Part shown: positions 29,942 through 39,794 of the stretch, one piece after another
Layout of the letters: each line of letters starts with the position of its first letter
Position numbering within the stretch: position 1 is the stretch's first letter
NCBI GenBank assembly: GCA_030710605.1
Contig: CP092864.1
Span: 136,959,255-137,023,254, forward strand
Source of the DNA: Cordylochernes scorpioides
Lineage: Eukaryota; Arthropoda; Arachnida; Pseudoscorpiones; Chernetidae
Reading direction: 5' to 3'
DNA: 64,000 nt
The notes under the pieces: generated by a model
Databases searched by the model: none
What the model saw: the letters and a program-made list of their open reading frames with translations, nothing else
What the model was told of the DNA's origin: nothing
Position numbers and translations under genes: made by a program

Positions 29942-30435
29942 TCTATATATATAAAAATGAATGTATGTGTGTATGTGTGTCCTTTATGCCTGACCAAACC
30001 ACTCATCGGAACGCCATGAAACTTTGGGAAGTTATTTAGTATAGTACTGGGAAGGTTTCTAGCAAATAAAATTTTTGAAATAACTTTTCGCCTAAAAATA
30101 ATCAAGATAAATATTCTAATTTATCTGTTATAATTCAACAATCTTCTCTAAATATCATCATGATGATACGATGATTTTGTAATGTAGAAAATTAGGAAAG
30201 ACAAAATTCAGGATGACACAGCAATTTATTTGAGACAAGAATAATGATACAATTCTAAGGTAAGATACTATTCCTCTTTAACTTCCAATTACCGAGGGAA
30301 CCAATTAATATTGATTTTATTCAACTTATCGAGTATTTTTCAAGGGACCGGGAAAAAATGTTCACTTTATCGAGAGATTCGTTAGACAAACCTTTACTTG
30401 GGTAAAACCCGGGCGAAGCCGGGTACATCCGCTAG
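29942..30435 (+). mobile_element. non-autonomous Helitron
   Basis: Starts A|TCTATATATATAAAAATGA. The 3' end has the hairpin ACCCGGGCGAAGCCGGGT (30407-30424) 7 nt before CTAG|T. Helitrons insert between A and T and end in a hairpin plus CTRR. No Rep/helicase coding. A repeat D fragment (30176-30250) lies inside. Confidence 0.7.
30176..30250 (+). repeat. repeat D fragment inside the Helitron
   Basis: GTAGAAAATTAGGAAAGACA then CAGGATGACACAGCAATTTA, the same block as at 10130, 22840 and 39260. Confidence 0.65.
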
Positions 30436-30659
30436 TAAAATATAACTAACAAGCAAAATATTTTTCGAATAAAGACTCCATTAAAAAAAACTAAAAATCG
30501 AAGCAGACGAAGCATATTAAAAGAATAAAACATAATTTAGTTATTAATTTATATTTAGGGTTACGAAGAGAATTAATATTACTATAAAAATCAAAAGATA
30601 AATAAATACATAAATATATTTGAAGTATTAATTTGAAAAACAATATTTTATAAGATATA

Positions 30660-30826
30660 AAACAAGGGCTAATAGCCCGACACCTGTTCGTGGATGGCTT
30701 TTCTTGATTTATCAATAAAATGGGTTGGCCAAATATCAGGGAACAGGTTAAATCAACGTTTAGTTGATTTCTGTTCCACTAGATGGCGTTCTGCCATCTA
30801 AAAGCTCATGTGAGCGATGAATTTTA
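30660..30826 (+). mobile_element. family A fragment with truncated hammerhead
   Basis: TTCGTGGATGGCTTTTCTTG, CAACGTTTAGTTGATTTCTG, AGATGGCGTTCTGCCATCT. The ribozyme 5' half is lost (GGGCTAATAGCCCGACACCT remains). It is terminated by a C26 run. Confidence 0.65.
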
Positions 30827-30852
30827 CCCCCCCCCCCCCCCCCCCCCCCCCC
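30827..30852 (+). repeat. C26 homopolymer
   Basis: 26 consecutive C at the broken edge of the family A fragment. It may be a true microsatellite or an assembly artefact; the complementary G26 could form quadruplexes. Confidence 0.8.
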
Positions 30853-31547
30853 GCAAATATATGTTGTAATATATACATATAAATTAATAGAACAAAAATA
30901 CTATCAGAATAAGTCAACTTTTTTTTTTTCAACATATATGTTGAAAAGCATCTAAAAAGTGAAAATATACATTTAATCTCTTTAAAAAATTAATAGGTAG
31001 GAATTTGAAATTACGATGTTAAACGGTGGAAATTACCCCTTTATCCCCTAGAGTTGATACACTCTAATGTTGTTGACCCAATAAATCCAAAATCTAAGAA
31101 ACAATAAAATTATTTCGTTGTATTTATTGACGAATTTTCTAACTGAACTATGATTTGTTTTATGAAGAACAAAAATTGAGGAATATAAAACTTTACAAAA
31201 AATTCCAAGAAAGAAAGATAAAGACATTGCCATATGATAATGAGAAATAAATCGGAATTTGATGAATTTCTTGTCAAAAATGGTATTAAAAGTCATCTGT
31301 GTTTCAAGAACTCAACAAACTGGAATATCTGAGAATGAATCTAACCCTAGTGAGATCTGTTAGATACTTATATTAACAGAATCTAGAAGACCAATTATTT
31401 TCAGGGGAAGCGCAATATACACAATGTGTTATTTGACAAATAAATATCTCCAAATAACTTTATTAACATCCTATAACACGATATCCCAAACTCAGGGATA
31501 TTTACGTCAATACATTTCTAACATCATAACAAATTGGCTATATATAC
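30853..31547. other. AT-rich, no gene seen
   Basis: No recognised feature. Confidence 0.5.
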
Positions 31548-31615
31548 ACACACACACACAAGCCTTTTTATTGGGGCATCCAGCCCTATACATGATTCCC
31601 CTCTACGGGATTTAG
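31548..31615 (-). mobile_element. LINE/SINE 3' terminus with (TG)n tail
   Basis: Minus strand: GGGAATCATGTATAGGGC, a short stem GGGCTGGATGCCC, AATAAA, AAGGCTTGTGTGTGTGTG. The same stem-AATAAA-GGCTT(TG)n design occurs at 15050-15105, 43660-44130 and 48945-49000. Confidence 0.5.
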
Positions 31616-32339
31616 CAAAGGAAGATATTTCAAAAGCAAAAACTAAAATACAAGAAGTAATAAGGAAAAGGAAAAGAGAGAAGAAAGAAAAAACAAACAA
31701 ACAAAAAGAAATATAGCCATATATACAAAAAATAAACATACAGAGCAAAAGGAACCATACATGATTAAATATTTAAATTAAAGTACCAATGTTTAGAGTA
31801 TGTCAAGGTTAGGATATCATTGAGAGGGCTAGTGTGGAATCAAAATTGGCTATATACAAGGAGAAAGGAGAAAAAAGACAAACATACAAAAGCAATATCT
31901 CCAAATAAACAGTTAACAACAAATTTCCCCAAATTAATCTGGTCTGGAATGTAAATCCAAAAATAGATATTTTGAAGTATTTTAGATGTATTTTGGTGTA
32001 ACGTTGATGGTTACCATGGCAGATCTAAGTTTAATCATATGGCTAGAGAATATGTCTGTAATTTTATTATTTTTGACCAACGACTGTAATATTTTTATTT
32101 GTCTAGCAGCCATTATCGGAAATATCTTTATTTACGGGGCTGCTAACCAAACTAAAATATAGCAGCCATTATATACCTTTCTTATTGTGTATAATATGTT
32201 TTACCTAAAGAAATATTATTGTAAAAGAAGAAAAATTTGCTTATTCTAACAATATTTCAGCAGGAAATATAAGTATTGACAAAAATTATTTAAGTAGTTG
32301 AAACTTGACCCCCGAGAATTTATTTTATTATATAAGGAT
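31616..32339. other. A-rich and AT-rich, no gene seen
   Basis: An A/G-rich stretch at 31655-31712. Otherwise unassigned. Confidence 0.5.
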
Positions 32340-32524
32340 ATGCTTCCATTTATTATATATAGATGGCACTTTATTGCCTTGTAATTAAATATACCTAACT
32401 GGCCTTGTACTTATTGTTTGCAGAAGAGCATTGCTCGATGTAAATATTTATATGTAATTCTGCTGTCCTAGAAGCTTATGTCCATAGTTTGCTTGAATAC
32501 TAAGATTACAACCGTCATTGCAGC

Positions 32525-32532
32525 CTATATAA
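32525..32532 (+). promoter_or_regulatory. TATA-like box upstream of family K ribozyme
   Basis: CTATATAAG lies about 42 nt before helix III and about 49 nt before the predicted cleavage site. Equivalent boxes precede the copies at 29657, 33171, 35036, 38263, 37922 and 42065. Confidence 0.5.
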
Positions 32533-32567
32533 GCAGAATGATCCAATGCAGTATTAGAGCTCTAAGA

Positions 32568-32634
32568 AGCGGTCTGGTAGATTAAATTGGCGAAACCGCT
32601 GGGAGGGTCCACTACTGATGAACCAAGCTCTCCC
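32568..32634 (+). ncRNA. family K kissing-hairpin hammerhead, near-intact
   Basis: AGCGGU-C-UGGU / AGATTAAA / UUGG-C-GAAA-CCGCU / GGGAGGG / …ACUA-CUGAUGA-ACCAA / CUCUCCC. All core nucleotides are present. Helix I pairs with one G-U; helix II has lost its first pair (A10.1). Confidence 0.8.
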
Positions 32635-32754
32635 AATATATTTCTTCATCGCAGTAAGGACAGTAGAAGTTTGTTTTCTGTTAAAAAAGAAACATTCGTG
32701 CATTATAATGCTTCCATTTCTTATATATGAGGATATATATAAATGGGGGAGAAG

Positions 32755-33060
32755 TTCAGGCTTTTAAAGTAGTGAAATAGTCATGTCCTCACCGCTTAAA
32801 TGGGCATTTAAAGATGACAGAGCGTTATCTATCGGAATAAAAATCATTCAAACGTTTATTTGACATTTTTCTTGATGATATTAGCCAAATACATTTTCTT
32901 GATCCATCAAGAAAAGCTAATCAATATATACGTTTCAGGCTGTTGGTTCTCGTCAGTGTGGTGCATACTGTATGTTTAACGCATTTACAAAAATATGGCC
33001 TTAAAATACCTACTATTTAGGCCATGATATACCATGGCAAATTCTACTATATATAAATAT
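32755..33060 (-). mobile_element. family A/B-like repeat with decayed hammerhead
   Basis: TCTATCGGAATAAAAATCAT, CTTGATCCATCAAG, then minus-strand CCACA-CUGACGA-GAACCAACAGCCU-GAAA-C (32931-32961). The core is intact, but stems I, II and III no longer pair well. Confidence 0.6.
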
Positions 33061-33350
33061 ATAACATAAAGCTTATGTCCATAGTTTTCTTGAAAACCAT
33101 TTCTGAGATTCCACACTTCAGTGTAGCATATATAAGTAGAATGATCCAATACAGTATTAGAGCTCTAAGAAGCTGTCTGGTAAATTAATTTGGCGAAACC
33201 GCTGGGAGGGTTCACAACTGATGAGCCAAGCCCTCCCCAATGTATTTATCATCGCAGTAAGGACAGTTTGTTTTGTGCTTGAAATAAAAAAAGAAACATT
33301 TGTGCTTTAATGCTTCCATTTCTTATCTGAAGATTACGCGTTATCGCCTT
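33060..33350 (+). mobile_element. family K repeat
   Basis: AAGCTTATGTCCATAG, CATATATAAGTAGAATGATC, ribozyme, TCATCGCAGTAAGGACAGT, AAGAAACATTTGTGC. Confidence 0.75.
33171..33237 (+). ncRNA. family K kissing-hairpin hammerhead, two mismatches
   Basis: AGCUGU-C-UGGU / UUGGC-GAAA-CCGCU / GGGAGGG / ACAA-CUGAUGA-GCCAA / CCCUCCC. There is one mismatch in helix III (U16.3) and one in helix I. Helix II and the extra helix are perfect. Confidence 0.75.
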
Positions 33351-33735
33351 GTAACATAAAGTTACGGGAGGATGATAGTCATGTATCAAAAGAGACACCT
33401 CTCCCTTTAAATATACATCAGAACACTATGCATTATATTTATTACCTCAGTAAACAAATTATGTTTTACTTTATGTGTTGTATTCTAGACTGAAAATCGA
33501 CCCTTGTCACTTCATCAGTTTAAACATCTGTTTGGTAAATTTGACCGATTTTATAACCCCTTTCGTAGGATGTTATTAAATCAAAGTCAACCACTCTACT
33601 GATGAGGGCCATAGCTCGAAACCATAGTATACAGGTTGAAATTTTGTCTGAATTTGTCAAAACTGGTGTTGTGGATCATTCTTTATCAACACTAGTAACG
33701 TTTTTCACCAAGGTGATAAACATAATACATTTTTT
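33351..33735. other. no gene seen
   Basis: AT-rich; no recognised repeat boundaries. Confidence 0.4.
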
Positions 33736-33739
33736 TTTT

Positions 33740-34038
33740 GCTTATCCCTAGTACACGTGGTACAGGCCATGATAATCATGGTGGGTAGTTAGCGACTGCT
33801 TTTTACTGTAAGCGCACCACATGTCTACACATGTGAAAGCAGTTCGACTTTGCACTTACAAATGTGCCAGAGCCCCGTTTGGTTACTTGCACTCGCTGGT
33901 GGGGTTGGACTTTTGCAAGAATCGGGGGGCCATTGGAGCATTTTTTTTTTAAACAGAAAAAATGTCCAATGCGGGGATCGAACCCGGGTCGTAGTGGTCG
34001 AAAACCAAACGGTTTAACCAGTCTTCCACCGACCCCCC
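33740..34038 (-). mobile_element. tRNA-derived SINE, complete
   Basis: Reverse complement of the SINE at 29271-29562: ends GTACACGTGGTACAGGCC, B-box GGGATCGAACCCGGGTC, head TCTTCCACCGACCCCCC. Confidence 0.9.
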
Positions 34039-34269
34039 ACATAATACATAATTAAAGAGAGAGGTGCCTCTTTTTTTCTATATATAAAGAAAAATATATA
34101 TTCTGCTTGTATTTAGAATTGTTGAGATTATCTTAATTTTGGTTATCTTGAGCATTAAGCTATGGCGGTGCAGTCGTGGTTGAAATAATAATCTTGAAAG
34201 TATGAAAATAAAAATGGGTTTGATCAGAGATTTCTTTATTTGATCTCAGGAATATATATGAATAACATA
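34039..34269. other. no gene seen
   Basis: AT-rich, unassigned. Confidence 0.4.
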
Positions 34270-34440
34270 ATTTGGTAAAAATACTGCCTTGCTTAAGGCG
34301 AATAGAATAAGGAAAACAAAAGATTATTTACATAATGTACAAAAGTTTTGAGCCGGCCATCGGGGAAGAACAACAACGAGTTTTTATAGGGGAAGCATGA
34401 CCTCTGGCGGTCGATTTAACAGAGTATTTGAATCTATGAA
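34270..34440 (-). repeat. possible LTR-type fragment with TATA box
   Basis: Minus strand: TCGACCGCCAGAGGTCATGC, CCTATAAAAACTCGTTGTTG, GGCCGGCTCAAAAC. The same blocks occur on the plus strand at 51078-51135 (TCGACCGCCAGATGTCGCG, TATATAAACCAATTGTTGTC) and 51851-51862, where a SINE and a LINE fragment split the copy. Confidence 0.4.
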
Positions 34441-34844
34441 ATATAATTTCAAATAGAATAATATTTTAATATAGCATATATATATGTAGTGATAAAGTTA
34501 ATGATGAATTTAAAGAAAAGTTATGAGCCCTCATGTGAGAGCCTCCAGAGAGAAGTGTAGACAGGAATAGATAAGACAGTCACGATCCTATAAACCATGT
34601 CGTTAGAGAATGTAAATAAATAGGTAGTCAGTATTTCTACTAAATTTTACTGTCGTGTACTAATTTACATTCATACACAGTCAGGTGGTTACTACTTAGA
34701 GTACATTATTACTAACCAGTATCAATGTTTCATACTTCTACTTCACCTTTCATCTTCTTCCATAGTAGTCTGTCTGCATGTTGCTTGGTTATTTAGACAA
34801 TTAACATAATTTTATGGACATCTTGTCAATACATGCAAAAGTAC
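34441..34844. other. no gene seen
   Basis: Unassigned AT-rich sequence. Confidence 0.4.
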
Positions 34845-35310
34845 ACAGTTTATACTAATTATAAGGCGATAACGCAATAAGAAATGAAAGCATTATAAAG
34901 TACAAATATTTATTTTTTTAACACAAAACAAACTTTTACTGTCCTTACTGCGACGAAAAAAAATATATAAGGAGGGCTTGACTCATCAGTGGTGAACCCT
35001 CCCAACGGTTTCGCTAATTTAATCTACCAGACCGCTTCTCTTAGAGCTTCAATACTGTATTGGATGATTCTGCTTATATAGGCTGCAATGACGGGTGTAA
35101 TCTTAGAATAGTATTAAAGTAAACTATGGAAATAAGCTTTTAGGACAGTATAATTACATATAAATATTTACATCGAACAATGCTCTTCCGCAAACAATAA
35201 GGAGACAAGGCCAGTTAGGTATATTTAATTATAAGGCAATAACGTGCCATCTCGTATATATAAGAAATGGAAACATTATAAAGCACGAATGTTTCTTTTT
35301 TTAAACACAA
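34845..35310 (-). mobile_element. family K repeat
   Basis: Minus-strand copy with TATATAAG, ribozyme, the CATCGAACAATGCTCTTC block and an AACGTGCCATCTCGTATATA end. Confidence 0.75.
34971..35036 (-). ncRNA. family K kissing-hairpin hammerhead
   Basis: AGCGGU-C-UGGU / UUAGC-GAAA-CCGUU / GGGAGGG / ACCA-CUGAUGA-GUCAA / CCCUCC. Core complete. Helix I perfect, helix III with one G-U, helix II with a G-U and one mismatch. Confidence 0.75.
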
Positions 35311-35313
35311 AAC

Positions 35314-35354
35314 AACCGCTGGGAGGGTTCACCACTGATGAGCCAAGCCCTCCT
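35314..35354 (+). ncRNA. family K ribozyme, 3' half only
   Basis: ACCGCT-GGGAGGG-TTC-ACCA-CTGATGA-GCCAA-GCCCTCC retained. The first two core strands are missing. The copy is split by the fold-back at 35371-35650. Confidence 0.6.
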
Positions 35355-35370
35355 AATATATTTTTTCATT

Positions 35371-35650
35371 AAACGAAAAAACATGGTGAAGGAAGACGAG
35401 ATTCTTTTATTGATGCATAGGTGCAAGCTTTCGGGTAAAAACCCTTCAACAGGCGAGAAATGTAGCCCCACTTATAAGAACTCTCTATGGTACAAATGGT
35501 AGAAAGGAATATATATCTTTCTACCATTTGTACCATAGTTCTTATAAGTGGGGCTTTATTTCTCGCCTGTTGAAGGGTTTTTACCCGAAAGCTTGCACCT
35601 ATGCATCAATAAAAGAAACTCGTCTTCCTTCACCATGTTTTTTTTTGTTT
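35371..35650. mobile_element. near-perfect 280-bp palindrome at a TTAA site
   Basis: Arms of roughly 130 bp (AAACGAAAAAACATGGTGAA … and its complement) around a GGAATATATATC centre, bordered by TTAA at 35369-35372 and 35649-35652. Each arm holds a family L motif, CTGTTGA-GGG…CCC-GAAAGCTT, at 35421-35456 (minus) and 35563-35600 (plus). It interrupts a family K copy, whose right part resumes at 35653. Confidence 0.8.
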
Positions 35651-35796
35651 AATTTCAAATCAGTAGGGGCAGTAGAAGAGTTTGTTTTGTGTTCGAAAAA
35701 AGAAACATTGGTGCTTTATAATGCTTCCATTTTTCTACAGTTTGTAATATTATTCCAAAATAATAGATATATACAACTATTATAATATGATACATT

Positions 35797-35960
35797 AGCG
35801 TGCCAGGTTAAACTGGCGAAACCGCTGGGAGGGTTCCCCACTGATGAGCCCGGCCTTCCCATTAATTTTTTCATTGCAGTAAGGGCAGTAGAAATTGTTT
35901 AATTTTAAAAGAATAATACGCGTCTATAATAGTTTCGAATTTTCATATACAACTATATAT
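35797..35960 (+). mobile_element. family K repeat with partial ribozyme
   Basis: TTAAACTGGCGAAACCGCTG, then CCA-CTGATGA-GCC and CTTCCC are kept; the cleavage-site strand is altered (AGCGTGCCAGGT). Then TCATTGCAGTAAGGGCAGTA and TTCGAA. Confidence 0.65.
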
Positions 35961-36185
35961 TATGTACATGGCGCCACCACTGCAGAGTTTGGTGGAGAAT
36001 CACCAGCGGGTCTCCACGTATTTCGACATAGTCACACACCAGAGGGCGTACAATAAACTACAAACACAGCTTTAATCATAATCGTTAAAAACCCTGGATA
36101 ACATTGTTATAGGTTCTGGGATTGGTCATTTAGAGATCAAATTATATTACTTATCAATTAAACCTTTCGGGATACTCTATTTCAA

Positions 36186-36690
36186 TATACACTCATGGAC
36201 AAAACTTAAGGAAGTTGTACCTTTCAGCATTGTCTGAATCCCGATATACTCATGGACAAAACTTAAGGAATTTGTACCTTTTAGCATGTATATCGGGATT
36301 CAGACAATAACTCTGAAATATACCCTCATATACTTAAGGAAGTTGTACCTTTCAGCATGTATATCGGGATTCAGACAATAACTCTGAAATATACACTCAT
36401 GTACAATACTTAAGGAAGTTGTACCTTTCAGCATGTATATCGGGATTCAGACAATAACTCTGAAATATACACTCATGTACAATATTAAGGAAGTTGTATC
36501 TTTTAGCATATATATCGGGATTCAGACAATAACTCTGAAATATACACTCATGTACAATACTTAAGGAAGTTGTACCTTTCAGCATGTATATCGGGATTCA
36601 GACAATAACTCTGAAAGATACACTAACGGACAAAACTTAAGGAAGTTGTACCTTTCAGCGTGTATCGGGATTCAGACAATAACTCTGAAA
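36186..36690 (+). repeat. 76-bp tandem array, about 6.5 units, Tc1-like terminus
   Basis: ACACTCATGGACAAAACTTA units repeat every 76 bp (for example 36393 and 36469). ACTCATGGACAAAA resembles Tc1-like inverted termini. The same unit in the other orientation forms an array at 42656-43075. Confidence 0.85.
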
Positions 36691-36699
36691 GATATTACA

Positions 36700-37530
36700 G
36701 TGACCTTTATTGGAAACACCTGAGATAAGTGTAAACAAAAATTGCCTCTGTTTTCTTAAAAAAAAAAAAAAAAAAAACGGACGACCAGCGACATGAAAGA
36801 CTTTCAACTTTCTTAAGTTTTGTTCAAGAATGTATATATAAAAATAAAATAAATGCATATCCTGACTGCTCACATGATATTTGTTTCTATTTATTTTTTC
36901 ACATATATATGCATAAGTATGCGCGTATTTCATTTGGTTATATAATATTTTATATATAATTTGTTATACAAATTAAATTAATTTATTTTTAATTGATAAT
37001 TTTAATATATAGACCATATTAATATTTATCATAGATACGTTATGAATTTACAAAAAAAAAAAACATAACTCGACCCAGGAATGTATAGAATTTATTAGCA
37101 GACGAGAATACAGCAGAAAGCGAAAGGCGACATTTTTTTTTAAAAAGCAGACGACGTGGGTGGGACATTTAGAATTCTACTCAGATTCTAGCGAAATAAT
37201 TCTTTTTTTTTTTCCCGTCATAGAAGGACGTGTCGTCTGCATTCACTTTCAAGAAATATTGGCCATAAGATAGGGAGGGAGGGCGTCTGGCTGGATATTA
37301 AATAACCCTCCCCAAGGTCACAATAGTTGACCTTCAATCATGGCTCCACCTTGGTTTACAGTTCCGGGATCCGGCATTGCTTCTTTGCCTTTTTATCATC
37401 ATCTTCAAAACCTCTCTATGATCTTTTTAAAATTAAAGATATACTTCTGCTAGTATATTTATATAATATAATTTTTATTTTTATAAACTTAATTGCCATT
37501 TATCGATAAAATGTATAACAAATAATATAC
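36700..37530. other. no gene seen; GC-richer island 37090-37330
   Basis: AT-rich with an A18 run near 36758-36776. The island holds three GCAGACGA-type motifs (about 37091, 37147, 37228) and GGGAGGGAGGGCGTCTGG. I cannot assign it. Confidence 0.4.
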
Positions 37531-37535
37531 TATGA

Positions 37536-37790
37536 TGCACTAGCGCGCCTTATGTTATGAAAATTCGAAATTATTTCAGACGCGTAAGATTACTTTTGAT
37601 ATTAAACAATTTTTACTGCCCTTACTGCAAAGGAAAAATTAATGGAAGGGCTTCACCACTGATGAGCCAGACCCTCCCATTGATTATTCCATTGCAGTAA
37701 GGACAGTAGAAATTGTTTAATTTCAAAAAGAATCATGCGCGTCTAAAATAGTTTCGAATTTTCCTAAATAATATACTGGCAATGTGTTTA
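37536..37790. mobile_element. family K fold-back with one ribozyme hairpin
   Basis: Inverted arms with TTCGAAATTATTTCAGACGC and its complement. In the centre GGAAGGGCTTC-ACCA-CTGATGA-GCCAG-ACCCTCCC (37640-37680) is the second hairpin only. Confidence 0.65.
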
Positions 37791-37858
37791 TTTTTTCAAT
37801 AATATCATCAAATATCATCTCTACAGACCTTACTGCAATGATATAAGTTATTGAATTA

Positions 37859-37922
37859 GAGGGTTTGACTCATTAGTAGTGAACCCTCTCAGCGGTTTCA
37901 CCAAATTAAAATCTAGACCGCT
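37859..37922 (-). ncRNA. family K kissing-hairpin hammerhead, G5 mutated
   Basis: AGCGGU-C-UAGA / UUUGGU-GAAA-CCGCU / GAGAGGG / ACUA-CUAAUGA-GUCAAA / CCCUC. Helix I is UAG/CUA instead of UGG/CCA, a paired change. CUAAUGA replaces CUGAUGA, so it is probably inactive. Confidence 0.7.
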
Positions 37923-38262
37923 CTACTATTGTATTGGATTGGTTTGGGATATACCCTGTATTTTCTATGGAAGGCAGCTTAGGGGTGTTTATTGAACCTA
38001 TGGACCTAAGCTTATAGGTATGTAGAGGTACATATACATATAATTTCAAGGTATTGAATTTATTATAATTAAGTTTATAAATTTAATTTACTAATATATA
38101 TTTGTTATGAAACCATATTTGCGGAAGAGCTTTGCTCGATGCAATACCTTATAATTATATGTATGTACCTCTACAGACCTATAAGCTTATGTCCATAGGT
38201 TCACTAAACACCCCTAAGCTGCTTTCCATATAAAATACAGGGTATATCCAATACAATATTAT

Positions 38263-38329
38263 AGCGGTTTAGAGATTAATTTGGGGAAACCGCTTAGAGG
38301 GTTCACTACTGATGAGCCAAGCACTCTCA
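38263..38329 (+). ncRNA. family K kissing-hairpin hammerhead, GUU triplet
   Basis: AGCGGU-U-UAGA / UUGGG-GAAA-CCGCU / AGAGGG / ACUA-CUGAUGA-GCCAA / CACUCU. Helix I UAG/CUA again. The first pair of helix II is G/G. Confidence 0.7.
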
Positions 38330-38465
38330 TTCAATAACTTATATCATTTCAGTAAGGCCTATAGAGATAATATTTGATGATGCCATTAAAAAGAAACACA
38401 TTGCCAGTGAATTTTTTGTTATAAATAATAATTTTTAACGCTTTGCCAAATGTTTTTAATTTTTG

Positions 38466-38512
38466 TTCGCTCCTGACGAGGACGAAAGAATTTTGTCGAA
38501 ACGTCGAGACAA
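38466..38512 (+). ncRNA. hammerhead-like motif (family H)
   Basis: CTC-CTGACGA-G-GAC…GTC-GAAAC-GTC-GAG. CTC before the core can pair with GAG after GTC (stem I), and GAC pairs with GTC (stem II), with one extra G. Stem III would exist only in a dimer (ACGU). Confidence 0.5.
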
Positions 38513-38712
38513 TAAAAATATTTACCGGCCGAAGTATCTTTAATTTGAAGAACTATGAATGCCGGCCAGGCAGCCTCTATCTTTACGGTAAGATATAAGC
38601 TTTATTATTTTAAAAAAAAGAGGTCAATTTATACATCATCTGATAAACTGTATAATTTTGCATTTTAAAAATAAAAATTTGTGGGCGCGTGATGGAAATT
38701 AAAATTGAAAAC

Positions 38713-39232
38713 AGGGGGTCGGTGGAAGGATGGTCTAAACCATGCTTGTCAAACTCAAATCCTAACACGGGCCAAATAAAAAAGTAATAAGATTATGTGG
38801 GCCGCAAAAAAAGAAAACAAGTAATTAAATTTTTATAGTAACATTTATGTAGGTTTATTTTAAAAAATACTAATAAGAAAAAAGAAAGTAAAGTTGTCTG
38901 GTGGGCAGCAAATTTATTCGCTGTGGGCCGCATGAGGCCCGCGGGCCGCGAGTTTGACATGCTTGGTCTAAACCGTTGGTTTTCGAACGCTACGACCCAG
39001 GATCGAATCCTGCATTTGGCACTTTTTTATAATTAAAAAAATGCTCCAATGGACCATGATTCATGCAAAAGTCCAACCTCACCAGCGAGTGCAAGTAACC
39101 AAACAGGGCTATGGCACATTTGTAAGTGAAAAAATCGAACTGCTTTTCACATGTGTAGACCTGCGGTGTACTTACAGTAAAAACAGTCGCTAACTTCTAC
39201 CTACCATGATTATCATGGTCTGTAACACGTGT
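38713..39232 (+). mobile_element. tRNA-derived SINE split by a hAT MITE
   Basis: Head GGGGTCGGTGGAAGGATGGT, then the MITE at 38741-38965, then CGTTGGTTTTCGAACGCTAC, B-box GGATCGAATCCTG and the usual body to 39232. Confidence 0.85.
38741..38965 (+). mobile_element. hAT MITE with 8-bp target duplication
   Basis: CATGCTTGTCAAACTC left; GAGTTTGACATGCTTG right. GTCTAAAC occurs at 38733-38740 and 38966-38973. Subterminal GGGCCGCATGAGGCCCGCGG is typical of hAT MITEs with TGTCAAACTC ends. Confidence 0.85.
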
Positions 39233-39242
39233 ATTAGAAATA

Positions 39243-39385
39243 ATAATATTGTAACGTAGAAAATCAGGAAAGACAAACTTCAGGATGACACAGCAATTTA
39301 TTTAAGGTACAAACACAAATCAACATTTATAAGATACAAGCAATGAGGGAAGTTTCCAGAGTAGCAAAATATAAATAATATAAAT
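39243..39385 (+). repeat. dispersed repeat D
   Basis: GTAACGTAGAAAATCAGGAA to GCAAAATATAAATAATATAA; an uninterrupted copy showing the LINE's empty target site (GCAATGAGGGAAGTTTCC). Confidence 0.7.
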
Positions 39386-39423
39386 ATCAAACAATTAATA
39401 ATATTTACATAAAATATATCAAA

Positions 39424-39608
39424 ATTCGAAACTATTATAGACGCGTTTAGTTCTTTTTAAAAATAAAAAATTTCTACTGCCCTTACTGCAATGAAAAAAT
39501 ATATATAATGGGAGGGCCTGGCTCATCAGTGGTGAACCCTCCCAGCGGTTTCGCCAGTCTATAATAGTTACGAATTTTGATAACAGATGGCGCGCTAATG
39601 CATCATAA
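39424..39608. mobile_element. family K repeat lacking the cleavage-site strand
   Basis: TTCGAAACTATTATAGACGC left, CAGATGGCGCGCTAATGCAT right. Minus-strand CUGGC-GAAA-CCGCU-GGGAGGG-UUC-ACCA-CUGAUGA-GCCAG at 39508-39556. The AGCGGTCTGGT strand is replaced by the terminal arm. Helix II is CUGGC/GCCAG. Confidence 0.7.
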
Positions 39609-39794
39609 TAAATACTTTGCTACAATATAATACACCTTTCATAAAAAAACTATCTCAAATATAAAACACGAATTAAGATGAAATTAACGACTCGAATCTC
39701 ATCTTCTGACGTCCAACCATAAGCTAATGTATTTGTTATTCATAAGAAATTTTGTAACAACGTATTTTCTTTGAAAATAGAAATTATGAATTAA

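Larger units (their letters stand above)
32340..32725 (+). mobile_element. family K repeat, promoter-ribozyme cassette
   Basis: Starts TATATATAGATGGCAC and includes AGAGCATTGCTCGATGTAAA, AAGCTTATGTCCATAG, TATATAAGCAGAATGATCC, the ribozyme, TCATCGCAGTAAGGACAGTA and AAGAAACATTCGTG. Confidence 0.8.
37795..38405. mobile_element. divergent pair of family K elements (large palindrome)
   Basis: Arms 37795-38095 and 38125-38405 are inverted copies: TAAGCTTATAGGTATGTAGA versus TACAGACCTATAAGCTTA, and ribozymes at 37859-37922 (minus) and 38263-38329 (plus) pointing outward, each with a TATA-like box on its inner side. Confidence 0.75.
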
